Shown piece by piece: positions 6,256-8,492 of a stretch of DNA of 8,492 nt (position 1 is its first letter; every line of letters begins with the position of its first letter). Under the pieces are notes generated by a model. It saw only the letters and a program-made list of their open reading frames with translations. It searched no databases and had not been told where the DNA came from. The stretch covers positions 1 through 8,492 of the forward strand of contig RFHL01001151.1 of NCBI GenBank assembly GCA_003696875.1, given 5' to 3'. The DNA is from Bacteroidota bacterium (GTDB lineage: Bacteria; Bacteroidota; Bacteroidia; J057). Position numbers and translations under genes: made by a program.

Positions 6256-7002
6256 ATGCGTAAATTTGCGATTTCTGATATCCACGGCTGCCTGAAGACT
6301 TTTCGGGCGCTGGTCGAGCAGCAGATCCAGCTTACGCCACAGGATGAGCTCTATCTGCTGGGGGACTACGTGGACCGCGGGCCGGACTCCAAGGGGGTAC
6401 TGGACTATATCATGAACCTGCAGGAGCGGGGCTATCAGGTAAAGTGCCTCAAGGGCAATCATGAGGTGATGTTGGTGGAGGCGAGCCGCGACCCGAATGA
6501 GATGGCGATGTGGCTGTACAATGGCGGCCAGGAAGCCTTGGCGAGCTTTGGGACTGAGGATCCGGCACAAATCCCCTCGCGCTACATCAGCTTCCTCGAC
6601 AAGCTGCCGATCTACTACGAGGTGGATGAGTATATCCTGGTGCACGCGGGGCTGAACTTTGTGGGGGAAGAGGGTGAGGCCGAGGAGAAAAAGGTCAAAA
6701 AGAAAGACAAGGGGGCCTTTCTGTGGCGGATGCATAATCCGCTGAAGGATGAGCACGCCATGATGTGGATCCGCTGGTGGTATGACGACATCGACTGGCA
6801 CTGGCTCAAGGACCGGGTGATCGTGCATGGGCATACGCCGATCGATGAGGACGAGATCTGGGATATGTACGAGTTTCTGGACGAGGATCAGGTCCTGGAC
6901 ATTGACAATGGTTGCTATGCCAAGCACAAGCCGGGTCTGGGTAAGCTCTGCGCCTTTGAGCTGATGGAGCGCAAGCTCTTTTTTCAGGAGAATATTGATT
7001 GA
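6256..7002 (+). CDS. PPP-family metallophosphoesterase (serine/threonine phosphatase-like or ApaH-like)
   Basis: 248 aa, cytoplasmic (no signal peptide or membrane segment). All dinuclear-metal motifs of the PPP phosphatase fold are present: SDIHG (7-11, Asp8 and His10), GDYVDRG (36-42, Asp37), KGNHE (66-70, Asn68, His69), LVHAG (128-132, His130) and VHGHTP (190-195). It should hydrolyse phosphomonoesters, such as phospho-Ser/Thr in proteins, or dinucleoside polyphosphates as in ApaH/PrpE. The short size and GDYVDRGPDS core do not separate these. An unusual Glu/Lys-rich stretch (about 137-152, GEEGEAEEKKVKKKDKG) sits just after LVHAG, probably a surface loop. I chose ATG 6256 because MRKFAISDIHG begins directly with the first beta strand and because a promoter lies at 6171-6202. 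The in-frame ATG at 6214 would add 14 residues with no family character. The next gene on the same strand is 207 nt away. Confidence 0.9.
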   Translation: MRKFAISDIHGCLKTFRALVEQQIQLTPQDELYLLGDYVDRGPDSKGVLDYIMNLQERGYQVKCLKGNHEVMLVEASRDPNEMAMWLYNGGQEALASFGTEDPAQIPSRYISFLDKLPIYYEVDEYILVHAGLNFVGEEGEAEEKKVKKKDKGAFLWRMHNPLKDEHAMMWIRWWYDDIDWHWLKDRVIVHGHTPIDEDEIWDMYEFLDEDQVLDIDNGCYAKHKPGLGKLCAFELMERKLFFQENID

Positions 7003-7027
7003 GACGACGAGAGACGAGAAGCGAGAC
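7001..7027. repeat. short GAGAC-type direct repeats
   Basis: Immediately at the phosphoesterase stop codon, GAGACGA occurs at 7001-7007 and 7011-7017 and GCGAGAC at 7021-7027, a purine-rich imperfect tandem array. It may be a microsatellite-like spacer. No function can be assigned. Confidence 0.4.
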
Positions 7028-7146
7028 TTGAACTGCGGCAGCATGCTTCTAAAGAAAAGCCGTCAAGCCGCGCGCGGTGACACAAAAAATCGGCTTCTGG
7101 GCGTGCCTTTGCAAACAAATCTCTGGTTCCGGGGTCCCTACTACTA

Positions 7147-7185
7147 AGGCAAGATGACCTTTGCCTCCCGGCCGCCTTGCGGCCG
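7147..7185. repeat. two adjacent hairpins upstream of the WD40 gene
   Basis: AGGCAA (7147-7152) pairs with TTGCCT (7161-7166). Directly after it, CGGCCGC (7169-7175) pairs perfectly with GCGGCCG (7179-7185) around a 3-nt CTT loop. The second hairpin lies 24 nt before the GTG start at 7210. No T-run follows it, so it is not a classical terminator for the phosphoesterase gene. It could be a palindromic repeat, or a leader structure affecting translation if transcription starts upstream. The remainder of the 207-nt gap shows only near-matches to a -7 box (TGCCTTTG at 7104-7111, GACCTTTG at 7156-7163). Confidence 0.5.
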
Positions 7186-7209
7186 CGGCCATGATGTATC
7201 CTTCCTACT

Positions 7210-8148
7210 GTGGCACGATCACTGACTTCTGTAACAAAACAACAAGAATATACAGGCCATAAGGGCGCGATCTACGCCATGGTGGCCGATGCGGCGGAGC
7301 GCTGGCTCTACACCGCCGGCGACGACGGCGTGGTGGCCGCCTGGGACCTGCACGCGGCCGCTGATAGCGGCCGGGGTGTCTTGCAGGCCGACAGGGGTAT
7401 CTATGCCCTGACAGTGATGGACGAGCTGGGCCTGCTCGCTGCCGGCAGCAGCGACGGCACCCTGCATCTGGTGGACCTGCGCCAAAACCGCATCCTGCGT
7501 CAGTACCGCAAGACGCCGACGGCGATCTATGGCCTGCATTACGAAGCCGAGCGGCAACTGCTGTGGGTACTACATGGGCAAGGGGGTCTGTCGGTGCTGT
7601 CGATGCCGGATGGGGCGGAAAAAGGTTACCTGCGCCTGTCACAGGAGCACCTGCGCTGCCTGGTCCCGGCCCCGGACGGGGCGCACTGGCTGATCGGGGC
7701 GAGCGATCACCACATCATACAGCTGCACAAGGGCAGCGGGGAGGTGGTGCACCGCTGGAGGGCGCATGACAACTCGGTCTTTGCGCTGGCGGTGCATCCG
7801 CAGCGCGAGCATCTGCTCAGTGGCGGCCGCGACGCGCACCTGCGCGTCTGGGAGGCGCAGCCGCCCTTTACGGCGCTGGAAGCGCTGCCCGCACATTACT
7901 TTACCATCAATGCAATTGCCTTTTCGCCCGATGGCAGCCTCTTTGCCACGGCGAGCCGCGACAAGACCCTCAAGGTCTGGGACAGCGAGACCTATCAGCT
8001 CCTAAAAGTCATAAATGCGGCCAAAACCGAGAGCCATACCCATAGCATCAACAAAATCGTATGGCTAAACGAAGATAATTCGCTATTTTCGTGTGGAGAT
8101 GACCGGCGGATTGTCCGCTGGCAGGTCCAAAAAGCGCCCACCTCCTGA
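7210..8148 (+). CDS. WD40-repeat beta-propeller protein
   Basis: 312 aa. Seven WD-like units can be traced, enough for one closed propeller: about 13-50 (GHKGAIYAM...VVAAWDL), 60-92 (TLHLVDL), 100-133, 145-175, 182-216 (LRVWE), 227-260 (FTINAIAFSPDGS...LKVWD) and 275-306 (IVRWQV). The last three are the most canonical. There is no signal peptide, so it is likely cytosolic; such propellers serve as protein-binding platforms and no enzymatic motif is seen. I use GTG at 7210: the frame is closed upstream by TGA at 7192-7194, and the first in-frame ATG (7279) would delete much of blade 1. ATGs at 7191 and 7194 are out of frame. The downstream DivIVA gene begins 9 nt after the stop, so the two are probably co-transcribed and may cooperate in cell division or envelope growth. 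That link rests on context only. Confidence 0.88.
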   Translation: MARSLTSVTKQQEYTGHKGAIYAMVADAAERWLYTAGDDGVVAAWDLHAAADSGRGVLQADRGIYALTVMDELGLLAAGSSDGTLHLVDLRQNRILRQYRKTPTAIYGLHYEAERQLLWVLHGQGGLSVLSMPDGAEKGYLRLSQEHLRCLVPAPDGAHWLIGASDHHIIQLHKGSGEVVHRWRAHDNSVFALAVHPQREHLLSGGRDAHLRVWEAQPPFTALEALPAHYFTINAIAFSPDGSLFATASRDKTLKVWDSETYQLLKVINAAKTESHTHSINKIVWLNEDNSLFSCGDDRRIVRWQVQKAPTS

Positions 8149-8157
8149 TGCAGTGCT

Positions 8158-8492
8158 ATGATTACGCCACTTGAGATACGGCAGCAGAAATTCCGAAACA
8201 GCTTTCGCGGCTATGACCGCGAAGCGGTGGATGCCTTTCTCACGGCCTTATCACAGGAGTGGGAACGGCAGTTGGAACTCAAGCGCAACCTGCAGGATGA
8301 ACTAGAGCAGCTGCGTGGCCGCTATGATACCCTCAAGGAGGTGGAGGATATGCTCCATAAGACCCTGATCCAGGCCGAGCAGTCGGCCCGGGATACGCTG
8401 GAAAATGCCCGCCAAAAGGCGGATATTCGCATACGAGAAGCCGAACTCAAGGCCCGCGAGATGGTACAAAAGGGCGTCGAGGAGCGCAATAC
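8158..8492 (+). CDS. divIVA: DivIVA-family coiled-coil protein (N-terminal 111 residues, 3' truncated)
   Basis: The frame is open from ATG 8158 to the window end, so the C-terminus is missing. The N-terminus ITPLEIRQQKFRNSFRGYD (2-20), followed by REAVDAFL (21-28), is the lipid-binding DivIVA domain signature (phenylalanines near the hairpin, GYdxxxVDxFL). From about residue 30 on the sequence is strongly charged with heptad-like hydrophobic spacing (QLELKRNLQDELEQLRGRYDTL and onwards), a long coiled coil. Proteins of this family bind negatively curved membrane and recruit partners at division sites or poles; in Bacteroidota their role is little known. It starts 9 nt after the WD40 stop, with no room for a separate promoter or terminator. 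The ATG is placed at the canonical distance before the domain. The family call is strong; the partner is unknown. Confidence 0.88.
   Translation, partial: MITPLEIRQQKFRNSFRGYDREAVDAFLTALSQEWERQLELKRNLQDELEQLRGRYDTLKEVEDMLHKTLIQAEQSARDTLENARQKADIRIREAELKAREMVQKGVEERN

Noticed and set aside
5719..7044. Long 441-codon open frame on the - strand
   Set aside because: It runs antisense through the well-supported phosphoesterase gene and the hairpin gap into the amidohydrolase gene in another frame, and its text has no family motifs. It is a shadow frame.
7057..7096. AAGCCG...CGGCTT inverted repeat as terminator of the phosphoesterase gene
   Set aside because: The loop is 20 nt or more and no T-run follows the right arm.
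7191..7209. ATG at 7191 or 7194 as start of the WD40 gene
   Set aside because: Both are out of frame with the propeller and would require a frameshift, for which there is no evidence; GTG 7210 is in frame.
1..8492. CRISPR array, tRNA, rRNA, transposase or integrase
   Set aside because: I saw no regularly spaced repeats, no tRNA-like cloverleaf, no rRNA core sequences and no recombinase motifs on either strand.

Overview
The window looks like a chromosomal segment of a GC-rich member of the Bacteroidota, possibly Saprospiria-like. This is an inference from several weak signs: an M43 metalloprotease with a tail resembling a type IX secretion sorting domain, a perfect TAnnTTTG -7 promoter box, no clear Shine-Dalgarno sequences, and DivIVA and WD40 genes of a kind known in that phylum. 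No rRNA, tRNA or CRISPR array was found.

Left part (1-2260, + strand, visibly lower GC than the rest): a compact DNA-modification island of three same-strand genes. First comes the C-terminal half of a HhH-GPD Fe-S DNA glycosylase, cut by the window edge. It has tyrosine at the catalytic-lysine position, as in the archaeal T/G mismatch glycosylase Mig. Second is a cytosine-5 DNA methyltransferase. Third, overlapping it by 19 nt, is a restriction endonuclease that matches NgoMIV in length (286 aa) and in the position of every active-site residue I can recall. Together they suggest a type II (IIF) restriction-modification system for GCCGGC with its own repair enzyme for the T:G mismatches that arise when 5-methylcytosine deaminates. 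I find no GCCGGC in 1-2260 but at least 13 copies in the rest of the window.

Middle part (2285-5926, - strand, high GC): two exported hydrolases. One is a secreted M43 (pappalysin/cytophagalysin-type) metalloprotease with two fibronectin III domains and a T9SS-like C-terminal tail. The other, encoded upstream on the same strand, is a lipoprotein amidohydrolase of the YtcJ-like family. The protease gene converges on the endonuclease gene with only 24 nt between stops.

The 329-nt divergent gap (5927-6255) holds a chain of GC-rich hairpins, ending in a perfect 8-bp stem, and then a Bacteroidota-type promoter for the next gene.

Right part (6256-8492, + strand): a PPP-family metallophosphoesterase, a 207-nt gap with two adjacent hairpins, a seven-bladed WD40 protein with a GTG start, and 9 nt later the start of a DivIVA-family coiled-coil protein that runs off the window. 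The last two probably form an operon.
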